A DNA stretch of 54,028 nucleotides from Anaerolineales bacterium (GCA_011524645.1 WTJY01000386.1:1-54028); one strand, 5' to 3'. Positions 37,635-47,160 are shown, counted from the stretch's first letter. The notes: generated from the sequence alone by a model not told the origin. Program-made: numbers and translations.

Positions 37635-38470
37635 GTGTGGTTGGGGCTGGTGTGATGGGCATCGGTTTGGCCCAGAACTTAGCACAAACCAAGCACCAAG
37701 TGATTTTGTTAGATATCTCGCAAGAGGTGTTGGATAAGGCGATGAAAACGATCAAGCAAAACGTGCGTTTGAGTCGCTTATATAACAAGGGAAGTGGGCA
37801 AGAACCTGTGGCGGATGTCATGGCACGGATTACTCCGACGACCGATTATGCGCTTTTTAAGAATGCTGATTTTGTCGTGGAGAATGCGGTTGAGAAATGG
37901 GAAATCAAAAAAGAGATTTATCCTCAATTAGATGCTGTTTGTCCGGAACATTGTGTGTTTGCAGCCAACACGTCTTGTATCTCGATTACTAAAATCGCTT
38001 CGGTTACTGATCGGGCCGACCGTATTCTGGGCATGCACTTTATGAATCCTGTTCCGATGAAGCCGGTGGTTGAAGCGATTCGTGGCTACCATACTACAGA
38101 GAAAACGATTGAAACAGCCAAGGCGTTTTTGGCTGGGATGGATAAGACCTGTGTGGTTGTCAATGATATGCCGGGATTTGTGTCGAATCGAGTGCTGATG
38201 ATTACGGTCAATGAGGCTGCATATTTGGTACAAGACCAAGTGGCACCGGCCGCCGATGTGGATGAAATTTTTCGTTCTTGTTTTGGTCATGCAATGGGGC
38301 CTCTGGAAACGGCCGATCTTATCGGATTAGACACGATTCTATACTCTATCGATGTTTTATATGAGAGTTATAACGACAGTAAATATCGCCCTTGTCCTCT
38401 ACTAAAGAAGATGGTGGATGCGGGCTTGCACGGCCGTAAAAGCGGTGAAGGGTTCTACAAATACAACTAA
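37616..38470 (+). CDS. 3-hydroxyacyl-CoA dehydrogenase-like, FkbK type
   Basis: 284 residues, the normal length of bacterial 3-hydroxybutyryl-CoA dehydrogenases. An N-terminal Rossmann motif VGVVGAGVMGIGLAQ binds NAD(P). The catalytic His is seen in GMHFMNPVP (about His141), followed by a C-terminal domain with PGFVSNRVLM and the closing KSGEGFYKY. In FK520, ansamitocin and zwittermicin clusters such an enzyme (FkbK type) oxidises the glyceryl group on its ACP toward hydroxymalonyl. GGAGGAA at 37604-37610 serves this ATG, and the gene overlaps the preceding PKS by 19 bases. Together with the next three genes it forms the complete hydroxymalonyl-ACP set. A role in primary fatty acid metabolism is unlikely here. 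Confidence 0.88.
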   Translation: MEFKQVGVVGAGVMGIGLAQNLAQTKHQVILLDISQEVLDKAMKTIKQNVRLSRLYNKGSGQEPVADVMARITPTTDYALFKNADFVVENAVEKWEIKKEIYPQLDAVCPEHCVFAANTSCISITKIASVTDRADRILGMHFMNPVPMKPVVEAIRGYHTTEKTIETAKAFLAGMDKTCVVVNDMPGFVSNRVLMITVNEAAYLVQDQVAPAADVDEIFRSCFGHAMGPLETADLIGLDTILYSIDVLYESYNDSKYRPCPLLKKMVDAGLHGRKSGEGFYKYN

Positions 38471-38581
38471 GCCAATGACCGAATTTGTCCGCAAACAACT
38501 GTTCGCGTTCGGTTATTTTAAGCCGGAATCCCCTTCAACTTTGACTTGGCTGATTAATCAATAAAAACAAAGGAAAAACAC

Positions 38582-38824
38582 ATGAGTCACAAAGATATCA
38601 AAACGAGAATTAAAGCGTTTATAGGCAAGCACTTTCAGTACGAATTGAAACCAGATGAAGACATTTTTAGCTTGGGGTTTGTCAATTCCCTATTTGCAAT
38701 GCAATTGGTTACCTTCGTGGAGAGCGAATTCGACATTACTGTAGAGGATGAAGATTTAGAGCTCGATAATTTCCGTACAGTGAACGCGATTGACTCTCTT
38801 GTACAGAAGAAGTTGTCAGGGTAA
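38582..38824 (+). CDS. discrete acyl carrier protein, FkbJ type
   Basis: 80 residues. The phosphopantetheine site is in GFVNSLFAMQLV (Ser36), followed by the acidic helix and DNFRTVNAIDSLV typical of free-standing ACPs. AsnSer replaces the usual AspSer, as in other ACPs of this pathway type. AAAGGA at 38569-38574 supports the start. It lies between the dehydrogenase and acyl-CoA dehydrogenase homologues. Inferred to carry glyceryl, then hydroxymalonyl-semialdehyde, then hydroxymalonyl. The 111 bases upstream are noncoding with no convincing structure. Confidence 0.88.
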   Translation: MSHKDIKTRIKAFIGKHFQYELKPDEDIFSLGFVNSLFAMQLVTFVESEFDITVEDEDLELDNFRTVNAIDSLVQKKLSG

Positions 38825-38829
38825 CCGAT

Positions 38830-40005
38830 ATGGAGATGCAACTGTCAGAGGCTCAGAAAGAGCAATATCACTTGTTTCGTCAATTTGCGGATGAGGAAAT
38901 CGCCCCTTATGCGGCGCGATTTGACGCTGAGGAACAGATGCCACGTGAAATGATTCAAAAGGTGGCAGGCCAGGGCTTTCTCGGAGCTGTTTTGCCGAAA
39001 GATGTTGGCGGCATGGGATACGATATGACCTTGTTTGGCTTGCTCAACGAACAACTGGGGCGAGCATGCTCATCTGTTCGGAGCTTGATTACGGTTCATA
39101 GCATGGTCTCATTTGCGATTAAGCGGTGGGGGAACAAGGGGCAAAAAACCGCTTGGCTTCCGGTGTTGGCCAAGGGTGAGAAAATCGGTGCTTTTGGCTT
39201 GTCTGAACCCAATGTGGGGAGTGATGCACGCAATATGGAAACGACCGCGACAAAAAAAGGTGAGTCGTATGTGCTGAATGGGGTTAAAAAGTGGACCACG
39301 TTTGGTGAAATTGCGGATGTTTATCTCATCTTTGCCATGTTGGATGGTCAACCGGCCGCATTTTTGGTCGAGCGAGGCCAGCCCGGTTTGGAGACAAAAC
39401 CGATTCGAGGCTTGTTGGGCACACGTGGCTCTATGGTGGCTGAACTTCAGCTAAAGGATTGTGTTATTCCTGTGATCAACCGCGTGGGGGGACGTGGTTT
39501 TGGATTTGCAGGTGTCGCTCTGTCTTGCCTAAATTTGGGGCGATATAGTGTTGCGTGGGGATGTGTCGGGTTGGGACAAGCCTGTTTAGAGGCGTCGCTT
39601 GCGTATAGTCAGCAGAGAGTGCAGTTTGGTGTACCGCTGAAAGATCACCAACTTATTCAACAATTGCTGACCAATATGTATACCCAGACGAAATCTGCGC
39701 GTTTGCTGTGCCATCATGCCGGGTTGTTGCAAGAACAAGATCATGTCTGTGCCGTGCAGGAGACTTTGGTTGCTAAATATGCTGCTTCCGTGGCGGCTTC
39801 ACAGTCGGCGACTAATGCGGTGCAAATTCACGGTGCCAATGGGTGTAGCTCTGATTATCCGGTAAGTCGTTATCACCGTGATGCCAAAATTATGGAAATT
39901 ATTGAAGGAAGCACGCAAATGCAACAGGTGATGATCGCCGAGCATGCCCATCAGATGTTCAAGATGGGGCACCGGCTTGATGAATTGATTGGACAAAGAG
40001 GATAA
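38830..40005 (+). CDS. acyl-CoA dehydrogenase-like flavoenzyme, FkbI type
   Basis: 391 residues, standard length. Seen: FGLSEPNVGSDARNMET (FAD and substrate region), KKWTTFGEIADVYLIFA, the GFAGVALSCLNLGRYSVAWG helix region, RVQFGVPLKDHQLIQQLL, and the closing IMEIIEGSTQMQQVMIAEH. In methoxymalonyl or hydroxymalonyl pathways the FkbI-type flavoprotein acts on the ACP-bound C3 unit together with the FkbK-type dehydrogenase. It starts 5 bases after the ACP stop, so it is co-translated. A general beta-oxidation function is the alternative, but the four-gene context argues strongly for extender-unit synthesis. Confidence 0.87.
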   Translation: MEMQLSEAQKEQYHLFRQFADEEIAPYAARFDAEEQMPREMIQKVAGQGFLGAVLPKDVGGMGYDMTLFGLLNEQLGRACSSVRSLITVHSMVSFAIKRWGNKGQKTAWLPVLAKGEKIGAFGLSEPNVGSDARNMETTATKKGESYVLNGVKKWTTFGEIADVYLIFAMLDGQPAAFLVERGQPGLETKPIRGLLGTRGSMVAELQLKDCVIPVINRVGGRGFGFAGVALSCLNLGRYSVAWGCVGLGQACLEASLAYSQQRVQFGVPLKDHQLIQQLLTNMYTQTKSARLLCHHAGLLQEQDHVCAVQETLVAKYAASVAASQSATNAVQIHGANGCSSDYPVSRYHRDAKIMEIIEGSTQMQQVMIAEHAHQMFKMGHRLDELIGQRG

Positions 40006-40008
40006 GTA

Positions 40009-41088
40009 ATGAGTGTAGCAAAAGAACAAATTTTAAAAGCGAAAAAGGAAAAGCAATCAATTAAGTGCGTCGTCTGGGATTTGGATCACACCTTGTGGAA
40101 TGGCGTGTTATTGGAAGACGAGCAGGTTGTTTTGAATGATGAAGCGGTCAAGTTGGTTAAAGAAATGGACCGACGTGGGATTTTGAACTCTATTTCAAGT
40201 AAAAACAACCAAGACGCCGCCCTCGCTAAACTAGAAGAACTGGGGTTGGCTGAATACTTTTTGTACCCTGAGATTAATTGGAACCCGAAATCAATGTCTG
40301 TGGCGAATATCTCCAGATCATTGAATATCGGCTTAGACACCTTTGCATTTGTAGATGATAGCGAATTTGAACGTGGAGAGGTGGCTCATGAGTTGCCTCA
40401 GGTGCTATGTCTTGATGCGGCCGAGATGTCTCAAATGTGGGCCTCGCCTAATTTTCAGCCACCCTTTATTACCCCTGAGTCAGCACTACGACGCAAAATG
40501 TATATGAGCGATGTCCAGAGGAAAGCGGCCGAAAAAGATTTTCAAGGACACAACGAAGAATTTTTGGCGAAATTGAACATGACGTTCCAAATTGGTTATG
40601 CCACTGAAGATGACTTACAGCGCGCCGAGGAGTTAACGGTACGTACCAATCAACTGAATACCACAGGGTATACCTATTCTTATGCTGAGTTAGATGCGTT
40701 GCGTCAAGACCATGAAGGCCACCTGCTCTTGGTTGCTAACCTAGATGATAAGTACGGGACATATGGCACGATCGGTTTATCCTTGGTTGAAAAAGGGGAG
40801 CAGCATTGGACCATTAAACTGCTCTTGATGTCTTGTCGGGTAATGTCCCGTGGGGTGGGCACCATCATGATGAGCTATATCATGCAGCAAGCGAAAGCTG
40901 CTGGGGCGACTTTACGGGCTGAGTTTGTGCCAAACGGCCGTAATCGCATGATGTTTGTGACCTACAAATTTGGTGGATTTAAGCAGGTAGACAAAGAAGG
41001 TGATTTGGTCGTGTTAGAGCATGACTTAGTTGAAATTCAAGCTTTGCCTGAGTATGTCAATATTCACCTGCCAACGAACGAAAGATAA
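40009..41088 (+). CDS. fkbH: FkbH-like glyceryl-ACP synthase
   Basis: 359 residues. HAD-superfamily (IIIC) motif CVVWDLDHTLWNG with Asp24 and Asp26, second motif ISSKNNQ, third motif FAFVDDSEFERGEV, then an acetyltransferase-like C-terminal part with the FkbH hallmark RTNQLNTTGYTYS and LLMSCRVMSRGVG. FkbH proteins take D-1,3-bisphosphoglycerate, dephosphorylate it and transfer the glyceryl group to an ACP, the first step to hydroxymalonyl- or methoxymalonyl-ACP. It starts 3 bases after the previous stop. An FkbG-type O-methyltransferase, which would methylate the hydroxyl, is not found anywhere in the window, so the unit is expected to stay a free hydroxyl. Confidence 0.92.
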   Translation: MSVAKEQILKAKKEKQSIKCVVWDLDHTLWNGVLLEDEQVVLNDEAVKLVKEMDRRGILNSISSKNNQDAALAKLEELGLAEYFLYPEINWNPKSMSVANISRSLNIGLDTFAFVDDSEFERGEVAHELPQVLCLDAAEMSQMWASPNFQPPFITPESALRRKMYMSDVQRKAAEKDFQGHNEEFLAKLNMTFQIGYATEDDLQRAEELTVRTNQLNTTGYTYSYAELDALRQDHEGHLLLVANLDDKYGTYGTIGLSLVEKGEQHWTIKLLLMSCRVMSRGVGTIMMSYIMQQAKAAGATLRAEFVPNGRNRMMFVTYKFGGFKQVDKEGDLVVLEHDLVEIQALPEYVNIHLPTNER

Positions 41089-41091
41089 ATC

Positions 41092-44000
41092 ATGATGTAT
41101 AGCAAAGAAGCACTTCGCGCGAAACGTGCCAAATTATCCAAGGCGAAACAAGCGTTGCTACAAAAGCGACTTGATGGTGATGTTTTACCTGACATGGGGA
41201 AAGTCGAGGGGATTCCTCGTCGCGATGAGGCGAAGAATATGCCGCTATCTTTTGCCCAGCAGCGACTCTGGTTATTGCATCAGATCGACGAGCAGAGCGC
41301 GTCCTACAATGAACCCCAAGCGGTATATTTACGTGGTGATGTTGATTTAGAGGCATTGGAGCAAAGTTTTGTTGAGATTGTACAACGGCATGAAGTGCTT
41401 CGGACTCGTTTTGGGATGGGAAAGAGCGGTGTTGTGCAACGGGTGTTTGAGGATGTTCCGTTCGAATTCCCTGTGGACGATTTGCGACGGATGGCTGATG
41501 ATGTGAAAGAGGCTATGCGGTCGCAGATTTTTGTTGAGGAGACGAGACGGCCGTTTAACTTAGCAGAAGAGTTCCCTTGGCGAGCGCGGATTATACAACT
41601 CGCTGACGATGAATATTTGATTGTTTTGACGCTTCATCATGTGGCTTGTGATGGTTGGTCGATCGGCGTGTTTGTGCAAGAGCTTGTTCGGTTGTATATC
41701 GCTTTTGCCCAAGGTCAACCTTCTCCATTGCCACCGTTGCCCATTCAATACGCTGATTATGCTACATGGCAGCGGGAGCAACTGCGCGGCGAGAAGTTAG
41801 AAAAACTGTTGGGTTATTGGCGGGAACAGGTCAAAGATTTGCCTGTACTGCAGTTGCCGACCGATAAGCCACGGCCGCCGGTACAAACATTGCAAGGGGC
41901 TACCCAGTTAATTCCGCTCTCGGCCGAGTTGAGCGAAAAGATAAAGGTTTTCAGCCGCACTTATGAAGTGACGGAATTTATGACGTTGCTGGCTGCGTTT
42001 AACTGTTTGTTGTATCGGTATACACATCAAACTGATATTGTGGTGGGATCGTTGATTGCCGGCCGTGATCGTCCCGAGCTTGAGCCATTAATCGGCTTTT
42101 TTGTAAACAATTTGGTGATGCGCACTGATTTATCTGAAAATCCTGCCTTTACCGATGTTGTCAAGCGTGTGGGACAGGTCGCGATGGATGCTTATGCGCA
42201 TCAAGGTCTACCATTTGAGCTTTTGGCGGACGAATACCCTCGTGATGCCAGCCGTACGCCTCTATTTCAAACGTTGTTTGTGTGGCAAAACGCGCCACGT
42301 AATCAGATCAATCTGCCTAATTTACAGGTTGAGCCTGTTTTCGCCCATACGGGAACCGCTAAGTTCGATCTTTCCGTTTACATGGAGGCACAACAAGGGC
42401 AGATTGTAGGGATGTGGGAATACAATACAGATCTGTTTACTGACGAAACCGTGGCCCGAATGGCAACACACCTGACCCAGATATTAGAAGCGGTTTTAGA
42501 ATCACCGGAAATGCGGATTGCTGATATACCGATGCTCACAAAAACAGAAACAGCGCAGTTTCAACTGTGGCATGAAACCGCACGCGATTTTCCTACTGAT
42601 CAACTGTTTACGCGTTTGTTTGAAGAACGGATGAACGCTTGGCCGATGGCTGTCGCGGTACAACATAATGGGGCCACTTGGACCTATGTTGAATTGAATG
42701 AGATGGCGAATCGAATGGCCCACCAGCTAATCGATTTGGGGGTTGGGCCAGATACGGTGGTCGGTTTGTGGGCCGAGCGAGGAATTGAATTTCTGGTTGG
42801 TATTCTAGCGACCTTCAAGGCGGGTGGAGCATATTTACCGCTCGATCCATCCCACCCAGCATTACGTATTGCTCAGGTTTTGGCTCAAAGTGAACCTGTG
42901 GTCGTGGTACACCAAGATTCATTCGCCGCGAAAGTGGCTGAGGCCACGGCCGGCTTGGAGATTCGAACGGCCGTGTTTGCCGACCTGCTTAATCAAGAAG
43001 GTGCTCTATCTAGCAACCCGCCTCAACGTCAGAAGCCGGGCCATTTGGCCTATGTCATCTTCACATCTGGATCAACTGGTAAACCGAAAGGGGCGATGGT
43101 TGAACAGCAGGGAATGATTAATCATTTATTTGCCAAGATTGATGTTCTTGAAATGAATAGAGATGATCGCTTAGCGCAAACCGCCTCACAGTGTTTCGAT
43201 ATCTCGGTTTGGCAATTTCTTGCGCCACTTTTATTGGGAGGACAGGTCCATATATTTGACGATTTGGTGGTGCGTGACCCGCCTGTATTGCTGTCTAAAT
43301 TGGTTGATGGGAAAATTACGATCATGGAAGTGGTTCCTTCATTGATGCGGGTCATGTTAGATGAAGTGAAACGACAGCAGACGCTGGATTGGTCACATCT
43401 CCGTTGGCAAGTCCCTACAGGCGAAGCTCTTCCCCCTGATTTAGCCAGAGATTGGTTTACTTACTTTCCGCATGTTCCGTTGGTTAATGCTTATGGACCG
43501 ACTGAATGTTCTGATGATGTAACTCATTATGTAATTACCGAACCGCCTAATCCCACGGTGGTCAATATGCCTATCGGCCGGCCGATTCCTAATATGCAAA
43601 TTCATATTTTGGATCAGCAAATGCAACCGGTTCCGGTTGGTGTGACAGGGTCACTGTGGGTTGGTGGGGTCGGTGTTGGGCGCGGGTATCTAAATGATGA
43701 AGCGCGTACCACGGCCGTTTTTTGTGATGATCCCTTTCAAGAGACTGGCCGGTTCTACAATACGGGCGATCTCGGCCGTTACTTACCAGATGGAAACATT
43801 GAGTTCTTAGGCCGTGCCGATTTCCAAGTCAAGATTCGCGGATTTCGTATTGAGCTAGGCGAAATTGAAGCGCAATTGGTCGCTTTCCCAGCGGTAAAAG
43901 AATCTGTTTTGCTGGTCCAGCAAGGGGTACAGGCATATTTATCGGCTTACTTGGTCGGAGAGGGTGAGATCGATTTAGAAGCACTAAACCTTCATTTACG

Positions 44001-45156
44001 GGCTCATTTGCCGGAATATATGATTCCCTCTACTTTTACGATTTTGCCTGAAATGCCGTTGACCTCTAATGGTAAAATCAATCGTAAAGCTTTGCCTATT
44101 CCTGAAATCGCTGCCACAAGACAGACCGTGTATCACCCCCCACGAAATGAGATAGAGGCAAAACTGGTTGCGATTTGGGAGCGTTTGTTACAAACAAAGC
44201 CGATTGGAATCCAAGATAACTTTTTTGCTCTAAACGGGCACTCCTTGCTGGCTATTCAGTTGGTTGTTGAAATCGAAAGTGTCTTTGGTTACCGTGTACC
44301 GATTGTTGCTGTATTTCGCGATCCTACGATTGCGCATATTGGGACACTTTTATCCCAACAAGTCGCGACCACTTGGCAGCCTTTACTGTTGTTGCGTGAG
44401 GGGACGGGGCAGCCATTATACTGTTTTAATAGCCAGTTGTTTGATGTGCATCAATTCCGTGATTTGGCACAAGAGTGGAAGCATGGCCCTGTTTATGCGC
44501 TAACTTTGCCGATTGAGGAAGATGATCGTATAGACAGTATTCCCGCTTTGGCCGAACGGTATGCACGTGCGATTCAGGCGCACCAGCCAGAAGGGCCTTA
44601 TGTCTTGTGTGGACATTCATTTGGGGGACTCGTCGCGTATGAATTGGCTCGGCAGTTTGAGGCGATGGGAGCTGAAGTTCGTCTTACGATTTTAGATATG
44701 GTGGCTCCCGCTTACGCACCACACCATGACTCGGAACGGTTTTGGCAGGAAACTATTATGACGTTACAAACCCACTTTGGGATCAGATTTGATGTGCCTG
44801 ATCGGTTAGATGCGACCAAATTGCTCGCACTATTGCAACAGCAAAGCATCATCGGTCAAGGTATAAATGAAGCACAAATCGCTACATTGCTAGCGGCGCA
44901 ACAGGCGATTCACCACGCTACGGATCGCTATCCGGGGCAAGCCAAATCTTCGATGTTAAAGATTCGGCTGATCCGTGCGGCCGATTCGCGCCGTGATTAT
45001 GTGCCGAATGATATTGAAGCTTTATATGAGCTAGATGATTTCGGTTGGGGCCCTTGGGGGACAGAAACGACAGTGATGACGACATCTGGGGATCATTTTT
45101 CACTCTTGCAGCCACCACATGTAACGACACTACGGGACAAGATCTGGTATGACTAA
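41092..45156 (+). CDS. terminal NRPS module C-A-PCP-TE
   Basis: 1354 residues. C domain about 50-480: SFAQQRLWLLHQID, HHVACDGWS (about 182-188), of the LCL-like kind. A domain about 520-1000: FTSGSTGKPKGAM (about 658), YGPTEC, YNTGDLGRYLPDG, NGKINRKALP. Aligned by hand to GrsA positions, pocket residues are Asp235, Ile236, Trp239, Glu278, Val299, Thr301, Ala322, Asp330, Asp331. Three acidic residues besides Asp235 suit a substrate with a second amino group. PCP NGHSLLAI (Ser1051). TE GHSFGG (Ser1176) and GDHF (His1335). The Arg/Lys-rich N-terminal helix (about 1-30) may dock to module 7. Inferred to condense one amino acid, plausibly 2,3-diaminopropionate from the downstream genes, with the polyketide and to release the product by hydrolysis or cyclisation. 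Its 3' end overlaps the next gene by 8 bases. Confidence 0.93.
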   Translation: MMYSKEALRAKRAKLSKAKQALLQKRLDGDVLPDMGKVEGIPRRDEAKNMPLSFAQQRLWLLHQIDEQSASYNEPQAVYLRGDVDLEALEQSFVEIVQRHEVLRTRFGMGKSGVVQRVFEDVPFEFPVDDLRRMADDVKEAMRSQIFVEETRRPFNLAEEFPWRARIIQLADDEYLIVLTLHHVACDGWSIGVFVQELVRLYIAFAQGQPSPLPPLPIQYADYATWQREQLRGEKLEKLLGYWREQVKDLPVLQLPTDKPRPPVQTLQGATQLIPLSAELSEKIKVFSRTYEVTEFMTLLAAFNCLLYRYTHQTDIVVGSLIAGRDRPELEPLIGFFVNNLVMRTDLSENPAFTDVVKRVGQVAMDAYAHQGLPFELLADEYPRDASRTPLFQTLFVWQNAPRNQINLPNLQVEPVFAHTGTAKFDLSVYMEAQQGQIVGMWEYNTDLFTDETVARMATHLTQILEAVLESPEMRIADIPMLTKTETAQFQLWHETARDFPTDQLFTRLFEERMNAWPMAVAVQHNGATWTYVELNEMANRMAHQLIDLGVGPDTVVGLWAERGIEFLVGILATFKAGGAYLPLDPSHPALRIAQVLAQSEPVVVVHQDSFAAKVAEATAGLEIRTAVFADLLNQEGALSSNPPQRQKPGHLAYVIFTSGSTGKPKGAMVEQQGMINHLFAKIDVLEMNRDDRLAQTASQCFDISVWQFLAPLLLGGQVHIFDDLVVRDPPVLLSKLVDGKITIMEVVPSLMRVMLDEVKRQQTLDWSHLRWQVPTGEALPPDLARDWFTYFPHVPLVNAYGPTECSDDVTHYVITEPPNPTVVNMPIGRPIPNMQIHILDQQMQPVPVGVTGSLWVGGVGVGRGYLNDEARTTAVFCDDPFQETGRFYNTGDLGRYLPDGNIEFLGRADFQVKIRGFRIELGEIEAQLVAFPAVKESVLLVQQGVQAYLSAYLVGEGEIDLEALNLHLRAHLPEYMIPSTFTILPEMPLTSNGKINRKALPIPEIAATRQTVYHPPRNEIEAKLVAIWERLLQTKPIGIQDNFFALNGHSLLAIQLVVEIESVFGYRVPIVAVFRDPTIAHIGTLLSQQVATTWQPLLLLREGTGQPLYCFNSQLFDVHQFRDLAQEWKHGPVYALTLPIEEDDRIDSIPALAERYARAIQAHQPEGPYVLCGHSFGGLVAYELARQFEAMGAEVRLTILDMVAPAYAPHHDSERFWQETIMTLQTHFGIRFDVPDRLDATKLLALLQQQSIIGQGINEAQIATLLAAQQAIHHATDRYPGQAKSSMLKIRLIRAADSRRDYVPNDIEALYELDDFGWGPWGTETTVMTTSGDHFSLLQPPHVTTLRDKIWYD

Positions 45157-46111
45157 TTCAAAACTCTTTTTATCTGCGCGTCATGTAACAAAATCTTATG
45201 GCGATACGCCGGCACTCAAAGGTATTGACCTAGATCTGTATGCTGGTGAAATTTTGGCTTTGTTAGGGCCTAATGGAGCGGGCAAAACCACATTTATCAA
45301 GATTATCGCTACCCTTTTAGCGAAAACGGCTGGGCGCGTGCAAATTTTGGGCCACGATCTAGATCAAGACTTACGCTCGATCCGTCATTTGTTTGGATAT
45401 GTTGGGCAAGATACAGATCGTTCGGCGTATGCGCGGCTGACGGTGCGACAAAATTTACAGTTTTTTGGCTTGTTGAGAGGTTTGAATAAACGAACCATCC
45501 AAGAGCAGCAAGACAAGCTTGCGGGTTTTTTCGATTTTAGAGAGAACCTAGACAAGTTGTTTATGCATCTTTCTGGCGGGCAGAAACAAACGGTTGTGAT
45601 TATGCGTGCCCTCTTGCATGACCCTCCGATTATTTATTTAGACGAGCCGACGAAGGGACTGGACCCGATTATCGGTAAGAAGATTCGGGCTTTTTTGAAA
45701 ACGTATGTCCATCAGGAAAACAAAGCGTTGCTGTTAACCTCACATATTCTCACTGAGGTTGATGAGATGGCGGATCGTGTCGCCTTAATTCACGACGGCC
45801 GTATTGGGGTGGTTGGAACCCCATCTGAACTGAAGCAATCGGTTGGTGCCGCCCATTTTATTGAGTTGGAGCGGGATAAAGTGCCAACGGCCGTTTGTGA
45901 GCGCATCACTGCGTTGCCTTCAGTAACTGGCATTCTAGAACGGGAATTGGCATGGCTGTCATTTGGCCTTGATGATCCGTTCGCAGGCACCGAGGCTGTC
46001 ATGCGCATTTTGCAAGAAGAGAACATTGTAACGAAGTTTCGCAACCAAGGTGTCTCCTTGGAGGATGCATTTATTCATCATATTGGGGCACTGAACAGTA
46101 AATTCGATTAG
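45149..46111 (+). CDS. ABC transporter ATP-binding protein, DrrA-like
   Basis: 320 residues. Walker A GPNGAGKTTF (Lys46), signature HLSGGQKQT, Walker B IIYLDEPTKGLDP, switch His in LLLTSHILTEVDEMADR. The C-terminal extension of about 90 residues is like that of drug-export ATPases of the DrrA/NatA type. It overlaps the NRPS stop by 8 bases and is followed by an ABC-2 permease, so the two form an exporter. Likely exports or gives self-resistance to the cluster product; this is inference from position. Confidence 0.93.
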   Translation: MTNSKLFLSARHVTKSYGDTPALKGIDLDLYAGEILALLGPNGAGKTTFIKIIATLLAKTAGRVQILGHDLDQDLRSIRHLFGYVGQDTDRSAYARLTVRQNLQFFGLLRGLNKRTIQEQQDKLAGFFDFRENLDKLFMHLSGGQKQTVVIMRALLHDPPIIYLDEPTKGLDPIIGKKIRAFLKTYVHQENKALLLTSHILTEVDEMADRVALIHDGRIGVVGTPSELKQSVGAAHFIELERDKVPTAVCERITALPSVTGILERELAWLSFGLDDPFAGTEAVMRILQEENIVTKFRNQGVSLEDAFIHHIGALNSKFD

Positions 46112-46132
46112 GGTTGTTGGCTTACATAAACC

Positions 46133-46137
46133 AAGGA
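46133..46137 (+). promoter_or_regulatory. ribosome binding site of the ABC-2 permease
   Basis: AAGGA lies 6 bases before ATG 46144. It favours that start over the in-frame TTG at 46114, which lacks a Shine-Dalgarno sequence. Confidence 0.5.
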
Positions 46138-46143
46138 AAACAA

Positions 46144-47037
46144 ATGAAAATTTCGGATTTTGAACAAGATGCTCGACCAGAGATCGAGATGGTAACGACT
46201 GTGGCGAGTCTGGCACAATCGGTTAGTGTATGGACAACTTTACGGGCTACGATTGTGAAAGACCTTCAGATCGCTGTACGGTATTTACCCAATTTAATTG
46301 GTAATTTTGTGCAATTAGGGGTTCGTGTGTTGTTCTTTTTGTTGCTGTCTTCCGTTGTATCGATTGACGGCGAAGCGACGGTCGGCCGTGACTTGACACA
46401 GCAAGATCTGTTTATCTTTTTCCAAGGGGCATTGCTACTCTTTGTATTTATTACGACATCACTTTGGACGCCAATCAATGCGGTTAACCGCGACCTTTAT
46501 AATGGCACTCTTGAATACTTGTATAGCAACCCGATCTCTCGTTACGCATATTATGCGGGTACTGTTATGGCAGAAGCGATCGTTGGCTTAGTGGTTTTTC
46601 TACCATTGTATTTTATCTTGGCCTTCGCATCAGAGACGAGCTGGCAAAATATGTTAATGGTTCTTGTTGTTTCTTTAACGGTGTTGGTCGCTCTGATCGC
46701 CATGGGGATATTGATTTCGCTTCTGGGTTTACTATGGCGACAAGTCAATTCACTTGCGGAAGTTTTGAATATCTCCTTTGAGCTTCTTGCAGGGGCCTAT
46801 TTCCCGGTCACTGCATTCCCTGAAATCATTCAGTATGTCGCCTATATCTTACCCTATACATGGGGATACGATTTGATTCGTTACTATAGCTTTGGAGGGG
46901 ATTGGCAAACCCTCTTGCCGGTTGAGTATGAATGGGCCATTGTGATCGGGTATGCGATTTTTTACACAGGGCTTTCAATATTTTTACTGGGCAAAGTAGA
47001 AGCACGTGCCAAACAAAAAGGCTTGCACTTAATTTAA
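46144..47037 (+). CDS. ABC-2 type permease, DrrB-like
   Basis: 297 residues. A soluble N-terminus of about 50 residues, then six hydrophobic segments, among them VLFFLLLSSVV, FFQGALLLFVFITTSLW, AIVGLVVFLPLYFILAF, VVSLTVLVALIAMGILISLL, and a C-terminal IGYAIFYTGLSIFLLG. The GAYFPVTAFPEIIQYVAYIL stretch is typical of ABC-2 (DrrB-like) permeases. It is 32 bases after its partner ATPase. Inner-membrane half of the putative exporter. The substrate is inferred only from context. Confidence 0.9.
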   Translation: MKISDFEQDARPEIEMVTTVASLAQSVSVWTTLRATIVKDLQIAVRYLPNLIGNFVQLGVRVLFFLLLSSVVSIDGEATVGRDLTQQDLFIFFQGALLLFVFITTSLWTPINAVNRDLYNGTLEYLYSNPISRYAYYAGTVMAEAIVGLVVFLPLYFILAFASETSWQNMLMVLVVSLTVLVALIAMGILISLLGLLWRQVNSLAEVLNISFELLAGAYFPVTAFPEIIQYVAYILPYTWGYDLIRYYSFGGDWQTLLPVEYEWAIVIGYAIFYTGLSIFLLGKVEARAKQKGLHLI

Positions 47038-47094
47038 TGTGAATCATGGATAACCTGCTACTTAATTAAAGGCGAGATACACCGACCTGTTCAT

Positions 47095-47112
47095 ACACAG
47101 TGTTTGCTGTGT
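47095..47112 (+). other. small hairpin before the diaminopropionate genes
   Basis: ACACAG (47095-47100), loop TGTTTG, CTGTGT (47107-47112): a perfect 6-bp stem in the 141-base gap after the permease. There is no T run after it, so a terminator is doubtful. It might be an RNA-processing or regulatory site. Confidence 0.3.
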
Positions 47113-47160
47113 TGATGCGAAGATCGGGGTGGGGCAAAAGTAGGCAAGGATATTAATTAA

